Shown here: positions 17,878-26,747 of the stretch, piece by piece
Layout: each line of letters opens with the position of its first letter
How positions within the stretch are numbered: position 1 is the first letter of the stretch
NCBI RefSeq assembly: GCF_012241385.1
Contig: NZ_JAAVXB010000004.1
Span: forward strand, 310,001-374,000
Source of the DNA: Solimonas marina
GTDB lineage: Bacteria > Pseudomonadota > Gammaproteobacteria > Nevskiales > Nevskiaceae
Direction: 5' to 3'
DNA length: 64,000 nucleotides
Translations under genes and position numbers: made by a program
The notes under the pieces: generated by a model
Seen by the model: the letters and a program-made list of their open reading frames with translations, nothing else
Databases searched by the model: none
Told to the model about the DNA's origin: nothing

Positions 17878-19239
17878 TTACGATGATTGAATCGAGATGA
17901 AGATGACCAGTACGGCGACCGGCACGACGTAACGAACCGAGACGTACCAGAGGCGGAACGCCGGGCCGTTGCCGAGCCGCAGTTCGCGGCAGACGACGTC
18001 ACGGCTCAGCGCCCAGCCGGCCATCAGCGCGACGAGCAGACCGCCGAGCGGCATCATCAGATTCGACGTCAGGTAGTCGAGCACGTCGAAGAAGGTCTTG
18101 TCCGACGACAGGCCGATCCAACGCAGCGGATGCACGCCCTGCCAGCGGTTGAACGAGAACACCGTCAGCATGCCGGCCAGCCACAGTGCCAGGCCGGTCA
18201 GCCAGGCCAGCAGCGGCCGCGAGCGCGTCGAGTACTCCTCGAGAAACGCGACGATGGTTTCGAGCATGACGATGGTCGCCGTCAGCGCTGCGAACGACAG
18301 CAGCATGAACAGCAGCGCGCCGAACACCGCGCCGCCCGGCATTTGCGCGAACGCCACCGGCAGCGTGACGAAGATCAGGCCCGGCCCCTGCGCCGGTTCC
18401 AGGCCGTACTGGAAGACCAGCGGGAAGATCGACAGGCCGGAGACCAGCGCCACCAGGCCCTGAGCGACGGCGACGGTGATGACGGCGCGCGGGATCGAAT
18501 ATTCGGCGCGCATGTAGGCGCCCATCGTCATCATCGTGCCGACGCCGATGCCGAGCGAGAAGAACGCCTGGCCGACGGCGACGATGACGATATGCCAGTT
18601 CAGCTTGCTGAAGTCGATGGTGAACAAAAAGCGTGCCGCGGCGCCGACGTCGGCAAAGCACAGCGCGTAGACGAACAGGCCGATCAGGATCGCGAAGCGC
18701 AACGGTGTCAGCACGCCGGCGACGCGCTCGATGCCGCGATTGACCCCCTGGGCGACGACGAAGCAGGTGGCGATCACGAAGGCGCCGGAGCACGCCAGCA
18801 TCGCGCCGGGGCTGGCCAGCATCCTGGCGTTCATCGCCTCGGCGCTGGCGGCCGTGGTGCCGGCGAAGCCGTGCACGATCGACAGCACGAAGTAGTAGAG
18901 CATCCAGCCACAGATCACGAGGTAGTAACTCAGGATCAGGAAGATGCAGACCAGCGCCAGCGCGCCGAATGCGCGCCAGCCGCGCGAGATGCCGTGGCGC
19001 TGTGCCAGCGCGCGCATGTTGCCCATCACGCTCTGGCCGCCGAGGCGGCCGATCAACATCTCCGCCATCAGTGCCGGCGCGGCGATCACGATCAACGCAA
19101 TGAAGTACAGCGCCACGAACAGCCCGCCGCCGTTGGCGCCGGCCAGGTAGCTGAACTTCCAGACGTTGGCGATGCCGGCTTCAGTGCCGATCGCCGCGAT
19201 CAGGAACAAAAGGTTGGAGGACCAGGTCTTGCCGTGCAT
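17878..19239 (-). CDS. Sodium:neurotransmitter symporter (NSS) family amino acid transporter
   Basis: This 453-residue inner-membrane sodium-coupled transporter has the LeuT fold. Seen: the TM1 motif AAIGTEAGIANVWKFSYL followed by GANGGGLF, corresponding to the sodium and substrate site unwound helix of the NSS family, then about 11-12 hydrophobic segments. Bacterial NSS proteins import hydrophobic or small amino acids, including tryptophan (TnaT, MhsT) and alanine or leucine (LeuT). The 11-12 TM length is normal for bacterial members. It sits between a tryptophan-degradation cluster and ald, so tryptophan or alanine is the likely cargo; that choice is inference. The next gene on the strand starts 70 bp later. 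Confidence 0.92.
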   Translation of the reverse strand: MHGKTWSSNLLFLIAAIGTEAGIANVWKFSYLAGANGGGLFVALYFIALIVIAAPALMAEMLIGRLGGQSVMGNMRALAQRHGISRGWRAFGALALVCIFLILSYYLVICGWMLYYFVLSIVHGFAGTTAASAEAMNARMLASPGAMLACSGAFVIATCFVVAQGVNRGIERVAGVLTPLRFAILIGLFVYALCFADVGAAARFLFTIDFSKLNWHIVIVAVGQAFFSLGIGVGTMMTMGAYMRAEYSIPRAVITVAVAQGLVALVSGLSIFPLVFQYGLEPAQGPGLIFVTLPVAFAQMPGGAVFGALLFMLLSFAALTATIVMLETIVAFLEEYSTRSRPLLAWLTGLALWLAGMLTVFSFNRWQGVHPLRWIGLSSDKTFFDVLDYLTSNLMMPLGGLLVALMAGWALSRDVVCRELRLGNGPAFRLWYVSVRYVVPVAVLVIFISIQSS

Positions 19240-19274
19240 CGTCGCGGACTCGGGTTACGGGCCGTGTTGCTTAC

Positions 19275-20696
19275 TTACTTGTGCAGGTCGTACTTCATGA
19301 TCCGGCCGTGCGTGCCGGTGATGTCGCGCTCGAGTTGATAGACGTCGCCGGCCGGGCCGCTGCGATGACGGGTCACCGTCTCGATCAGCGCCAGGTCATT
19401 GGCGTCGAGGTGCACGGTGCCGATGCGGCGGTGCGACGGCAGATGCTTGGTGTTGGTCGCACCGACGATGGCAGCGGCGACGTTGTCGCGGCGCAGGATG
19501 GCGGCGGTGGCGATGGTGGCGATGTCACAGCCATGCTTGGCGGCGATGCCGGACAGCACGCGCAGCAAGGTCTGGAACAGCTCCCAGCCGCCGAAGTCGT
19601 CGATGATCAGCTTGTATTTGACCAGCGAGCGGTTGGCGAACGCGCCGCTCGGCTCCGGCTGATTGAGCCAGCGTTCCGACAGGAAACCGCCGGCCACCGT
19701 GCCGTAGCACAGCAGGCCGATATTGTGCTCGGCGCAGAACTGCACCATGCCACCGGATTCCGGACGATTGTCGAGCAGCGAGTACTGCAACTGATGGGTG
19801 AACACCGGCACGCCGGCGTCGAGCAGTTCCTTGAGGTGCGCGATGTCGAAGTTGGTGACGCTGATGCGGTCGATCTTGCCCTTGTCCTGCAGGCGCTTGA
19901 GCTGCAGCGCGGCTTCGACGTAGCCCGGTCGTTCGAAGTTCCACCAGTGGAACTGCACGGCGTCGAGGCGTTCCAGGCCGAGGCGCTTGATCGAGCGGTC
20001 GATGCTGAATTCGACGAGCTTGGCATCGACCCGGTCGAGATCGGCGAGGTCGGGCACGAACTTGGTGTGCACGCGCAGGTTGTGGGTCAAGGCCGGATAG
20101 GCCGCGCGGAAATCGCCGATCATCTGCTCGACATTGGTGTAGATGTCGGCGCAGTCGAAAGTGGTGATGCCGGCTTCGACGAACTCGGCCATATCGCGCA
20201 GCGCCTGGCCGCGGTCGATCTCGCCGTGGTCGCCGGCCAGATGCCAGCTGCCCTTGATCAGGCGTGAGATTTCGTAGTCCGGCGCCAGGCGGTAGCGCGG
20301 GATCGGCGGCAGCGCGTCGTCGGCCGGGACCGTCGGCAGCGTCGCCGGCAGCGGCACGGCGGTGGTCTCGCTGCGCGTGAAGCGGCGCTTGGCCAGACGC
20401 GTGATGCGGAAGCGGCTCGGGCAGTGCGGATCGGGGCAGGCGACCTCGGCGTCCGACGTCATCCAGTCGTTGGCGTCGGTCTCGCGCTGCTTGGCCGGCA
20501 GCAGCGGCAGGATCGCCGCCAGCGAGTAGATCGAGAACGCCTGACCCGGCGGCAGATGCAGCATCTCGCCGTGCAGCTCGAACCAGTCACCGACCTGGGC
20601 GCCGCAATAAAGCTTGGCGCCCGGTGGTGCAACGACTTCGACGCGAAGGTCGTACAGCTCGAAGGATGGGGATTCCGGTCGGTCGGCCGAATGCAC
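19275..20696 (-). CDS. Aldo/keto reductase with N-terminal TIGR04076-like domain
   Basis: This 473-residue two-domain protein has residues about 12-105 matching the TIGR04076 pattern (LRVEVVAPPG, Y-C-G-x-x-VGDWFEL, LPPGQAFSIYSL, then CPDPHCPSRFRITRL). Residues about 135-473 form an aldo/keto reductase barrel. The AKR catalytic tetrad is visible: D181 in FDCADIY, Y186, K212 in HTKFVPD and H250 in QFHWWNFE. NADPH-binding residues near ATNTKHL are less clear. The fused arrangement is unusual. The GTG at 20696 is chosen because AGGAG lies 8 bp upstream; an ATG further upstream lacks one. It lies between the LysR gene and the symporter. Substrate is unknown; reduction of a carbonyl in the tryptophan/kynurenine pathway is possible but unproven. 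Confidence 0.85.
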   Translation of the reverse strand: MHSADRPESPSFELYDLRVEVVAPPGAKLYCGAQVGDWFELHGEMLHLPPGQAFSIYSLAAILPLLPAKQRETDANDWMTSDAEVACPDPHCPSRFRITRLAKRRFTRSETTAVPLPATLPTVPADDALPPIPRYRLAPDYEISRLIKGSWHLAGDHGEIDRGQALRDMAEFVEAGITTFDCADIYTNVEQMIGDFRAAYPALTHNLRVHTKFVPDLADLDRVDAKLVEFSIDRSIKRLGLERLDAVQFHWWNFERPGYVEAALQLKRLQDKGKIDRISVTNFDIAHLKELLDAGVPVFTHQLQYSLLDNRPESGGMVQFCAEHNIGLLCYGTVAGGFLSERWLNQPEPSGAFANRSLVKYKLIIDDFGGWELFQTLLRVLSGIAAKHGCDIATIATAAILRRDNVAAAIVGATNTKHLPSHRRIGTVHLDANDLALIETVTRHRSGPAGDVYQLERDITGTHGRIMKYDLHK

Positions 20697-20855
20697 GCGA
20701 GATTCTCCTGGGTTTCGTACGAAGCCCGGCGCCTGCAATCAGATCGAGCAGGCTCCGGGCACGTGCAGAGAATCGGCTATTCGCATTGGCATCGGGAAAC
20801 GAGTTCGTTGCAGGTCCGGCAACGAGCCCCGGGGCGCTGGTCATGATTTCAAGCG

Positions 20856-20884
20856 GTGTCGCCTGCGCGTGGGGCAGGCGACAC
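20856..20884 (-). terminator. Hairpin downstream of the LysR gene
   Basis: GTGTCGCCTGC (20856-20866) pairs perfectly with GCAGGCGACAC (20874-20884), an 11-bp stem with a 7-nt loop, 31 bp after the LysR stop on the minus strand. The following tail is T-poor (CGCTTGAAATCAT), so termination is likely but not certain. Confidence 0.6.
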
Positions 20885-20914
20885 GCGCGATGCCGCAGAT
20901 CGGTGCGCAGGGCC

Positions 20915-21850
20915 TCAGGCGGCGACGCGCGACGGGTGCAGCTGTTCCAGGCTCGGCAGGCTGCGCAGATAGCTGTCGAGCATGAACAGCAGCTGCGTCG
21001 GGCCCGGCGACAGGCGCCGGCCGAGGCGGCTGATCAGCGTCACCGGCGCGGTCTCGAAGGCCGGGTTGGCGATCGGCACGGCGACGAATTCGCCACGCAA
21101 CAGCTCGCGCGACATCGCCAGCACCGAGATCAGCGTGACGAATTCACCGGCATGCAACAGATCGCGCAGTAGGCCGATCGAATTCGACGTCACGCAGGGG
21201 TCGAGGGTCACGCCCTCGGCAGCCTCGGCTTCCTTGAGCATCTGCCGCGTGCGCAGCGCCGATTCGAGCAGGCAGACGCGATACGACATCAGGTCCGCGA
21301 GCTGCACGCTTTCACGGCTGGCCAGCGGATGCGTCGGCTTGACGATCATGCACAGCGGCTGGCAGGTCGAAATCTGCGTGCGAATCCGCGGGTCGGTGCT
21401 GTTGTCGAACGCCAGGCCCAGATGGGCCTCATCCTCGGCGACCATGCGCACCACGTCGTTCGACGAACCGACGCTTTGCACGGACAGCGACACGCCGGCG
21501 TGCTTGGCGATGAAGCGGCTCAGCACGCTCGACAGGGCTTCGCCCATGAAGCCTTCGCCGACGGCCAGTGTCACGTGGCCGGCGCGCAGCGAGCGCAGAT
21601 CGCCCAGACGCGATTCGAAATCTTCGCGATGCGTGAGTTGCTCGCCGTAATAGCGGATCGTCAATTCACCGGCTTCGGTCAGCTGTACGCTACGGCGGCC
21701 GTGCTCGATCAGGGGCATGCCGATTTCGGCTTCCAGTTGTGCGATCTGGCGGCTGATCGACGACACGGCGACGCCCAGCTTGTCGGCGGCGGCGCGCATG
21801 GAGCCCAGCTTGGCGGCTTCGTACAGGTATTTGAAGTTCGGATTCTGCAT
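20915..21850 (-). CDS. LysR-family transcriptional regulator
   Basis: This 311-residue LysR-type regulator has an N-terminal winged helix-turn-helix (about residues 1-65: FKYLYEAAKLGSMRAAADKLGVAVSSISRQIAQLE with IGMPLIEHGRRSVQLTEAG) and a C-terminal effector-binding domain from about residue 90 (HVTLAVGEGFMGEALSSVL). Length is normal. It is encoded immediately downstream of kynureninase on the same strand (141-bp gap), not divergently as is common for LysR genes. It is a good candidate to control the tryptophan/anthranilate genes or the aldo/keto reductase-symporter-ald genes that follow. The co-inducer could be kynurenine or anthranilate, by analogy only. Confidence 0.92.
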   Translation of the reverse strand: MQNPNFKYLYEAAKLGSMRAAADKLGVAVSSISRQIAQLEAEIGMPLIEHGRRSVQLTEAGELTIRYYGEQLTHREDFESRLGDLRSLRAGHVTLAVGEGFMGEALSSVLSRFIAKHAGVSLSVQSVGSSNDVVRMVAEDEAHLGLAFDNSTDPRIRTQISTCQPLCMIVKPTHPLASRESVQLADLMSYRVCLLESALRTRQMLKEAEAAEGVTLDPCVTSNSIGLLRDLLHAGEFVTLISVLAMSRELLRGEFVAVPIANPAFETAPVTLISRLGRRLSPGPTQLLFMLDSYLRSLPSLEQLHPSRVAA

Positions 21851-21991
21851 CGGTCCCGGCGGTCAGAAGTGCGAGATTTCTTACGCAATTGTTATACCGG
21901 ATGCGGCCGAATTCAGGGAATCTTCAGATATTTGCAAGCTCGGTGGCGAAACGGTTCGGGATATCGGAATCCGCGCGGGCGACGACGCGGC

Positions 21992-23227
21992 TCAGGTGAC
22001 CTTGGATTTGGCCTGATACGCGTCCTGGCGCCATTCGCCGGTGACCATGATGTGGCGCAGGATGCGCACCGCTTTCCAGATATCGGCGTAGCCGACATAC
22101 AGCGGCGTGAAGCCGAAGCGCAGGATGTCGGGCGCGCGGAAATCGCCGATGACGCCGCGCGCAATCAGCGCCTGCATGATCGGCCATGCATCAGGATGGC
22201 GCAGGCAAACCTGACTGCCGCGCCGCAGCGGATCGGACGGCGAAGCGAGGCTGCCGCGCAGCTCCGGAATTTCCTGATCGACGAGCTCGATGAACAGCTC
22301 GGTCTGGCGGATGGACTTGTCGCGAATCGCCGAGATCGGCGCATCGAGCATCAGGTCGACGCCGATTTCGAGCGCCGCGAGGCTGATCACCGGCGGCGTG
22401 CCGACGGCCAGACGCATGATGTCGCCGGCCGGCCGGTAATCGCCTTCGAACGCGAACGGTGCGGCGTGGCCGAACCAGCCGCTGATCGCCGGCTGCAGCT
22501 GCGCCTGATGGCGCTCGGCGACGTACAGAAACGCCGGCGCACCGGGGCCGCCGTTGAGATACTTGTAGCCGCAGCCGACCGCGAGGTCGGCGCCGGCCGC
22601 ATTCAGCTCGACCGGCACCGCGCCGGCCGAATGCGCCAGATCCCAGAGCATCAGCGCGCCGACGTCGTGCGCGCGCTCGGTGATCTGCGCCATGTCGTAC
22701 ATCGCGCCGGTGCCGTAGTTGACGTGCGTCAGCATCAGCACCGCGACGCGCTCGTCGAGCACGCTCTCCACGTCCTCGGGCTTGACGGCGATGACTTCGA
22801 TGCCGTCGCCGAGCAGTGCCGCCAGGCCCTGGGCGATGTAGAGGTCGGTCGGGAAGTTGCCGATCTCGGAGATGATGCGCGTGCGGCCCGGGCGCAGCTT
22901 GACGGCGCCGGCGAGCAGCTTGAACAGATTCACCGACGTCGAGTCGGCGACCAGCGTCTCGCCGGGTTCGGCACCGATGATGCGACCGATCTTGTCGCCG
23001 ATACGGCGCTGCAGATCGATCCAGCCACGCGTGTTCCAACTGCGAATCAACTGCTGACCCCATTCCTCCTCGACGACTTCGCGCACCCGTGCCGGCGTTG
23101 CCTTCGGCAGCGCGCCGAGCGAGTTACCGTCGAGATAGACGACGTCGGCCGGCAGGTCGAAGTACTGCCGGAACGCGCGCAGCGGATCCTTCTGGTCGAG
23201 CGTCGTGAAAGCGTCGGGGGTCATCAT
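21992..23227 (-). CDS. kynU: Kynureninase
   Basis: This 411-residue PLP-dependent kynureninase cleaves L-kynurenine to anthranilate and L-alanine. Seen: the N-terminal YLDGNSLGALP, SEIGNFPTDLYIAQ and LWDLAHSAGA motifs, and the PLP lysine at about residue 222 in GCGYKYLNGGPGAPAFLYV. The C-terminal FGFTPLYVGYADIWKAVRIL is also typical. The length equals bacterial KynU. A doubled ATG at the start makes the exact first Met ambiguous by one codon. It starts 13 bp after the kynurenine formamidase stop, so both are in one operon. Its anthranilate product is the expected substrate of the dioxygenase at 25725-28850. Confidence 0.96.
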   Translation of the reverse strand: MMTPDAFTTLDQKDPLRAFRQYFDLPADVVYLDGNSLGALPKATPARVREVVEEEWGQQLIRSWNTRGWIDLQRRIGDKIGRIIGAEPGETLVADSTSVNLFKLLAGAVKLRPGRTRIISEIGNFPTDLYIAQGLAALLGDGIEVIAVKPEDVESVLDERVAVLMLTHVNYGTGAMYDMAQITERAHDVGALMLWDLAHSAGAVPVELNAAGADLAVGCGYKYLNGGPGAPAFLYVAERHQAQLQPAISGWFGHAAPFAFEGDYRPAGDIMRLAVGTPPVISLAALEIGVDLMLDAPISAIRDKSIRQTELFIELVDQEIPELRGSLASPSDPLRRGSQVCLRHPDAWPIMQALIARGVIGDFRAPDILRFGFTPLYVGYADIWKAVRILRHIMVTGEWRQDAYQAKSKVT

Positions 23228-23240
23228 GGTCTTGTGGGTT

Positions 23241-23873
23241 TTAGTTCCAGGTTCGCAGCACCGCGCGCAACGGCGCGGCGTCTAGCCCGGCCAGCTTCAG
23301 CGGCAGGGCAATCAATTCGTAGTCGCCGGCCGGCACGTCGTCGAGGACCAGGCCTTCGAGAATGCCCATCGCATGGCGGTGGATCGTCAGGTGCGCATCC
23401 ATCGTCTTCGACGTTTCGGGGTCGATCGACGGCGTGTCGATGCCGATCAACTGCACGCCGAGTCCGGTGAGCTGTTCGATGGCGGCGGCGTCGACGGCGG
23501 AAAAATCATGGTCCCAGCGTTGCAGCGGCACGCGCTCGTAGGTGCGCAGCAGCACGCGCGGCGGCAGCTCGTGCAGGGCATGCGCGATGTGTTGCGGCTG
23601 CACCAGCGCGCCGCAGCCGCGCACGTCGATGACGCGGCACGGGCCGAGATAGCGCTGCAGATCGAAGGCGTCGGCGGCGGCGCCGTCGGCGGCATAGTGC
23701 AGCGGTGCGTCGGCATGAGCGCCGCTGTGCGTCGACAGCGTGATACGCGAGACATTGACCGGGCATTGTTCGTCGATGTGCCAGATGCGCTCGCCGTGAA
23801 ACGTGGTGTCGCCCGGCCACATCGGCAGGCTGGCCTGCAGCGTCGGCGAAATGTCGTAGATCTTGCGGCTCAT
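23241..23873 (-). CDS. kynB: Kynurenine formamidase
   Basis: This 210-residue metal-dependent arylformamidase (cyclase family) hydrolyses N-formylkynurenine to kynurenine and formate. Seen: the opening YDISPTLQASLPMWPGDT, the metal motif THSGAHADAPLHY (H-x-x-x-H-x-D arrangement typical of KynB), the IDTPSIDPETSKTMDAH segment and a RHAMGILEGLVLDDVPAGDY ending. The length matches bacterial KynB. It lies 13 bp after the oxidoreductase and 13 bp before kynU, so the three are one transcription unit. All conserved family blocks are present, and nothing is odd. Confidence 0.95.
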   Translation of the reverse strand: MSRKIYDISPTLQASLPMWPGDTTFHGERIWHIDEQCPVNVSRITLSTHSGAHADAPLHYAADGAAADAFDLQRYLGPCRVIDVRGCGALVQPQHIAHALHELPPRVLLRTYERVPLQRWDHDFSAVDAAAIEQLTGLGVQLIGIDTPSIDPETSKTMDAHLTIHRHAMGILEGLVLDDVPAGDYELIALPLKLAGLDAAPLRAVLRTWN

Positions 23874-23886
23874 GTGCGGCTCCGGT

Positions 23887-24864
23887 TCACGGCGTCAACA
23901 CGATTTTGCCGGTGCTGCGCCGGCTTTCCATCAGCGCCTGTGCGTCGGCGGCCTGCGCCAGCGCATAGCGATGGCCGATCTGCGGCCGCAGCGCGCCGCG
24001 CGCATACAGCGCCAGCAGCGCTTGCCACGACGGGGCGATCAGCGCGGCGCATCGCGCGAAGATCACACTGAGGTTCAGCGTCGCGTAGCTCGCCGACTGT
24101 GCCAGCAGCGTGCCGACGTCGGGTTGCGGGCCGTCACCGCCGGCAACGCCGACGGTGACCAGCCTCGCCAGTGGCGCCAGGGCCTGCTGCACGGCAGCGA
24201 AGACACGGCCGCCGACGGTTTCGATGGCGATATCGACGCCGCGGCCACCGGTGATGTCGGCAAGGCGGGCGCGCAGGTCTTCGCGCTCATAGTTGACGAC
24301 ATGTGCGCAGCCTGCGGCGCGCAGCGCGTCGGCCTTGGCGTCGCTGCCGACGCCGGCGATGATCTGCAGGCCGAAGGCGTCGGCCAGCTGGCGCACGGCG
24401 CCGCCGAGACCGCCGGCCGCGGCACTGACGAACAGCCAGTCGCCGGGCGTCGCGCGGCCCTGGGTGCGCAAGGCGTGCCAGGCGGTCAGATAGACATGGG
24501 TGAATGCGGCGGCTTCGTCCCAGGCCATCGCCGCCGGCAGCGGCAATGCGTAACGCTCGGGGACGACCAATTCGTCGGCATAGGCGCCGCCGAACGGCGA
24601 GTAGACGCCGACCCGCTCTCCGACCCGATGCTGTGTCACGTCCGGCCCGCAGGCGACGACCTCGCCGGCGCCTTCGCAACCGACGATGATCGGCGGCTGG
24701 CGCATGCTCGGATGCGCGCCGCGCCGGCACAGCACATCGGCGTAATTGACACCGATCGCGTGCAGACGCACGCGCACTTCGTCGGCGCGCGGCACGGGCA
24801 GCGGCGCGTCGATCAGACGCAGGACCTCGGGGCCGCCGGGATGGGTGACCTCGATCGCCCTCAT
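23887..24864 (-). CDS. Zinc-independent quinone oxidoreductase-like MDR protein
   Basis: This 325-residue member of the medium-chain dehydrogenase/reductase superfamily is NADPH:quinone oxidoreductase-like. Seen: the GroES-like N-terminal ([35 protein letters not shown]), and a Rossmann region with [19 protein letters not shown] in place of the zinc-type signature, followed by a [30 protein letters not shown] segment. No catalytic-zinc cysteines are visible, consistent with the QOR class. Its ATG overlaps the stop of tryptophan 2,3-dioxygenase (ATGA) and it precedes kynB, so it is built into the kynurenine operon. It is not a standard enzyme of that pathway, and its substrate is unknown. Confidence 0.88.
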   Translation of the reverse strand: MRAIEVTHPGGPEVLRLIDAPLPVPRADEVRVRLHAIGVNYADVLCRRGAHPSMRQPPIIVGCEGAGEVVACGPDVTQHRVGERVGVYSPFGGAYADELVVPERYALPLPAAMAWDEAAAFTHVYLTAWHALRTQGRATPGDWLFVSAAAGGLGGAVRQLADAFGLQIIAGVGSDAKADALRAAGCAHVVNYEREDLRARLADITGGRGVDIAIETVGGRVFAAVQQALAPLARLVTVGVAGGDGPQPDVGTLLAQSASYATLNLSVIFARCAALIAPSWQALLALYARGALRPQIGHRYALAQAADAQALMESRRSTGKIVLTP

Positions 24865-25709
24865 AGCTCGGTGCGCAAATCCCAGAGTTCGGGGAACAGT
24901 GTGATGTCGGTCGCCTTCTTCAGGTAGGACACGCCGGCGGTGCCACCGGTGCCCCGCTTGAAGCCGATGATGCGCTTGACGGTGGTCATGTGGCGGAAGC
25001 GCCACTGCTGGAACCAGTCGTCGACGTCGACCAGCTTTTCGGCGAGCTGATAGAGATCCCACCAGCGCTGCGGGTCGCGGTAGATCGTCAGCCAGGCCTC
25101 GCGCACGCTGTCGTTGCCGGCGTGCGACTCGCGGAAGTCGCGGTCGAGCACGTCGGCATCGATCGCAAAGCCACGCCGCGCGAGCAGGCGGATCGCCTCG
25201 TCGTAAAGACTCGGCGCGGCCAGCGCCTCGTCGAGCATGGCGCTGACCGCCGGGTCGTGGCGGTGCGGTTCGATCATCGACGCCTGCTTGTTGCCGAGCA
25301 GGAATTCGATGCGGCGATTCTGGAACGACTGAAAGCCCGACGAACGGCCGAGGCTGTCACGAAACGCCGAGTACTCGGACGGTGTCATCGTCGACAGCAC
25401 GTCCCAGGACTGGATCATCTGCGCCTGGATGCGGCCGACGCGGGCGAGGTTCTTCAGCGCCGGTTGCAGGCGGTCCGCGCGCACCCCGGCGATCGCCAGG
25501 TCGAGCTCGTGCAGGACCAGCTTCATCCACAGCTCGGTCGACTGGTGAATGATGATGAACAGCAGCTCGTCGCTTTGCGTGCTGAGCGGCTTCTGCGCCG
25601 ACAGCAGCGTCGGCAACTGCAGGTAATCGCCATAGCTCATCGCCTTGGCGAAATCGGTGTAGGCGCCGTTGGCGGTCTTGGCGTCGCTCGGTGTGTCTTG
25701 CTGGGCCAT
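24861..25709 (-). CDS. kynA: Tryptophan 2,3-dioxygenase
   Basis: This 282-residue heme enzyme inserts O2 into L-tryptophan to give N-formylkynurenine, the first step of the kynurenine route. Seen: the N-terminal [14 protein letters not shown], the active-site [14 protein letters not shown] with its histidine, [13 protein letters not shown], the heme-ligand region [15 protein letters not shown] and the substrate-loop [11 protein letters not shown] near the C-terminus. Length is standard for bacterial TDO. An AGAAGAG ribosome-binding site precedes the ATG, which lies 15 bp after the reductase stop. It is thus coupled to the aromatic dioxygenase genes upstream and to kynB-kynU downstream. Confidence 0.97.
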   Translation of the reverse strand: MAQQDTPSDAKTANGAYTDFAKAMSYGDYLQLPTLLSAQKPLSTQSDELLFIIIHQSTELWMKLVLHELDLAIAGVRADRLQPALKNLARVGRIQAQMIQSWDVLSTMTPSEYSAFRDSLGRSSGFQSFQNRRIEFLLGNKQASMIEPHRHDPAVSAMLDEALAAPSLYDEAIRLLARRGFAIDADVLDRDFRESHAGNDSVREAWLTIYRDPQRWWDLYQLAEKLVDVDDWFQQWRFRHMTTVKRIIGFKRGTGGTAGVSYLKKATDITLFPELWDLRTEL

Positions 25710-25724
25710 GAAGGTCTCTTCTGA

Positions 25725-26747
25725 TCAGGCGGAGGCGATGAACGCGTCCGCGAAAAAGGCGGATGTCGGCAGGCCGCGCTCGCTGCACAGCGTGCTGCGC
25801 GCGGCGTCGATCATGGCCGAAGACCCGCAAGCATAGACCTCATGACCGGTCAGGTCGGGGTGATCGTCGAGCACTGCCTGCTGGACGCGACCGCGGCGGC
25901 CGTCCCAGTTGTCCGGCGCGTCGCCGGACAGCACCGGCACGTAGCGCAGTCCGGGGCGTTCGGCGGCCCAGCGCCGGCAATCGGCGTCGCGGTAGAGATC
26001 GGCGGGCGTGCGCCCGCCCCAGTACAGCGTGATCGGCCGCTGCAGGTTCTGCTGCCAGGCTTCCTCGAGGATGGCCTGCACCGGCGCGAAGCCGGTGCCG
26101 GTAGCGAGCAGCAGGATCGGCTTGTCGGAGCGATCGTCGAGGCAAAAGGTGCCGAACGGACCTTCGATGCGCAGCATCTCGCGCACTTTCAGCTTGCCGA
26201 ACACATGATCGGTGAACGTGCCGCCGGGGCGGTGACGCACATGCAGTTCGAGCCGTCGCGTGCCGCCCGTGACGGCGGCGGTGGCCATGGAATAGCTGCG
26301 GCGGCTGCGATCGCGCAGGATCACTTCGAGATACTGGCCGGCGCGATATTCGAGCGCCTGGCCGTCGGGTAGTTCGAGCGACAACACCGCGATGTCGTCG
26401 GCGGCGCGTTCGATGGCGGTGACGCGCGCGGTCGCGCGGCGCAGCGGAATGCCGGCGATGCCGTCGACCTCGCGGCATTCGAGGGTGACGGTGCCGCTGG
26501 CAGTTGCGCAACACAGCAGCCGCGCGCCGCCGGTGATGTCGTCGGCCGTCAGCGCGGTCGGCGTGCTGCCGGGGCGGTGTTCGAGCTGGCCAGCGACGCA
26601 CTGCGAGCGGCAGTTGCCGCATTCGCCGCTCCGACATTGATAGGGTAGGGCGATGCCGGCGCGCAGGGCCGCGTCGAGCACGGTTTCGCCGTCGGCGACG
26701 ACGAACTGGCGCCCGCTCGGCAGCAGCGTGACGGCCGCGCCGCTCAC
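25725..26747 (-). CDS. Dioxygenase reductase: plant-type 2Fe-2S plus FAD/NAD domains
   Basis: This 340-residue electron-transfer flavoprotein carries electrons from NADH through FAD and a plant-type [2Fe-2S] centre to the Rieske ferredoxin. Seen: an N-terminal ferredoxin domain with C38-x4-C43-x2-C46 and a later C79, an FAD-binding RSYSMAT with the R-x-Y-S signature, and an NAD-binding LLATGTGFAPVQAIL followed by YWGGRT. The layout resembles the reductases of naphthalene-dioxygenase-type systems rather than the BphA4-type enzyme used in some anthranilate dioxygenases. The GTG at 26747 overlaps the Rieske ferredoxin stop (GTGA), which decides the start against a longer upstream frame. Confidence 0.88.
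   Translation of the reverse strand: MSGAAVTLLPSGRQFVVADGETVLDAALRAGIALPYQCRSGECGNCRSQCVAGQLEHRPGSTPTALTADDITGGARLLCCATASGTVTLECREVDGIAGIPLRRATARVTAIERAADDIAVLSLELPDGQALEYRAGQYLEVILRDRSRRSYSMATAAVTGGTRRLELHVRHRPGGTFTDHVFGKLKVREMLRIEGPFGTFCLDDRSDKPILLLATGTGFAPVQAILEEAWQQNLQRPITLYWGGRTPADLYRDADCRRWAAERPGLRYVPVLSGDAPDNWDGRRGRVQQAVLDDHPDLTGHEVYACGSSAMIDAARSTLCSERGLPTSAFFADAFIASA

Noticed and set aside
17808-18002. Longer 5' extension of alanine dehydrogenase
   Set aside because: The extra 65 residues have no Ald similarity, and a strong AAGGAG stands directly before the ATG at 17807.
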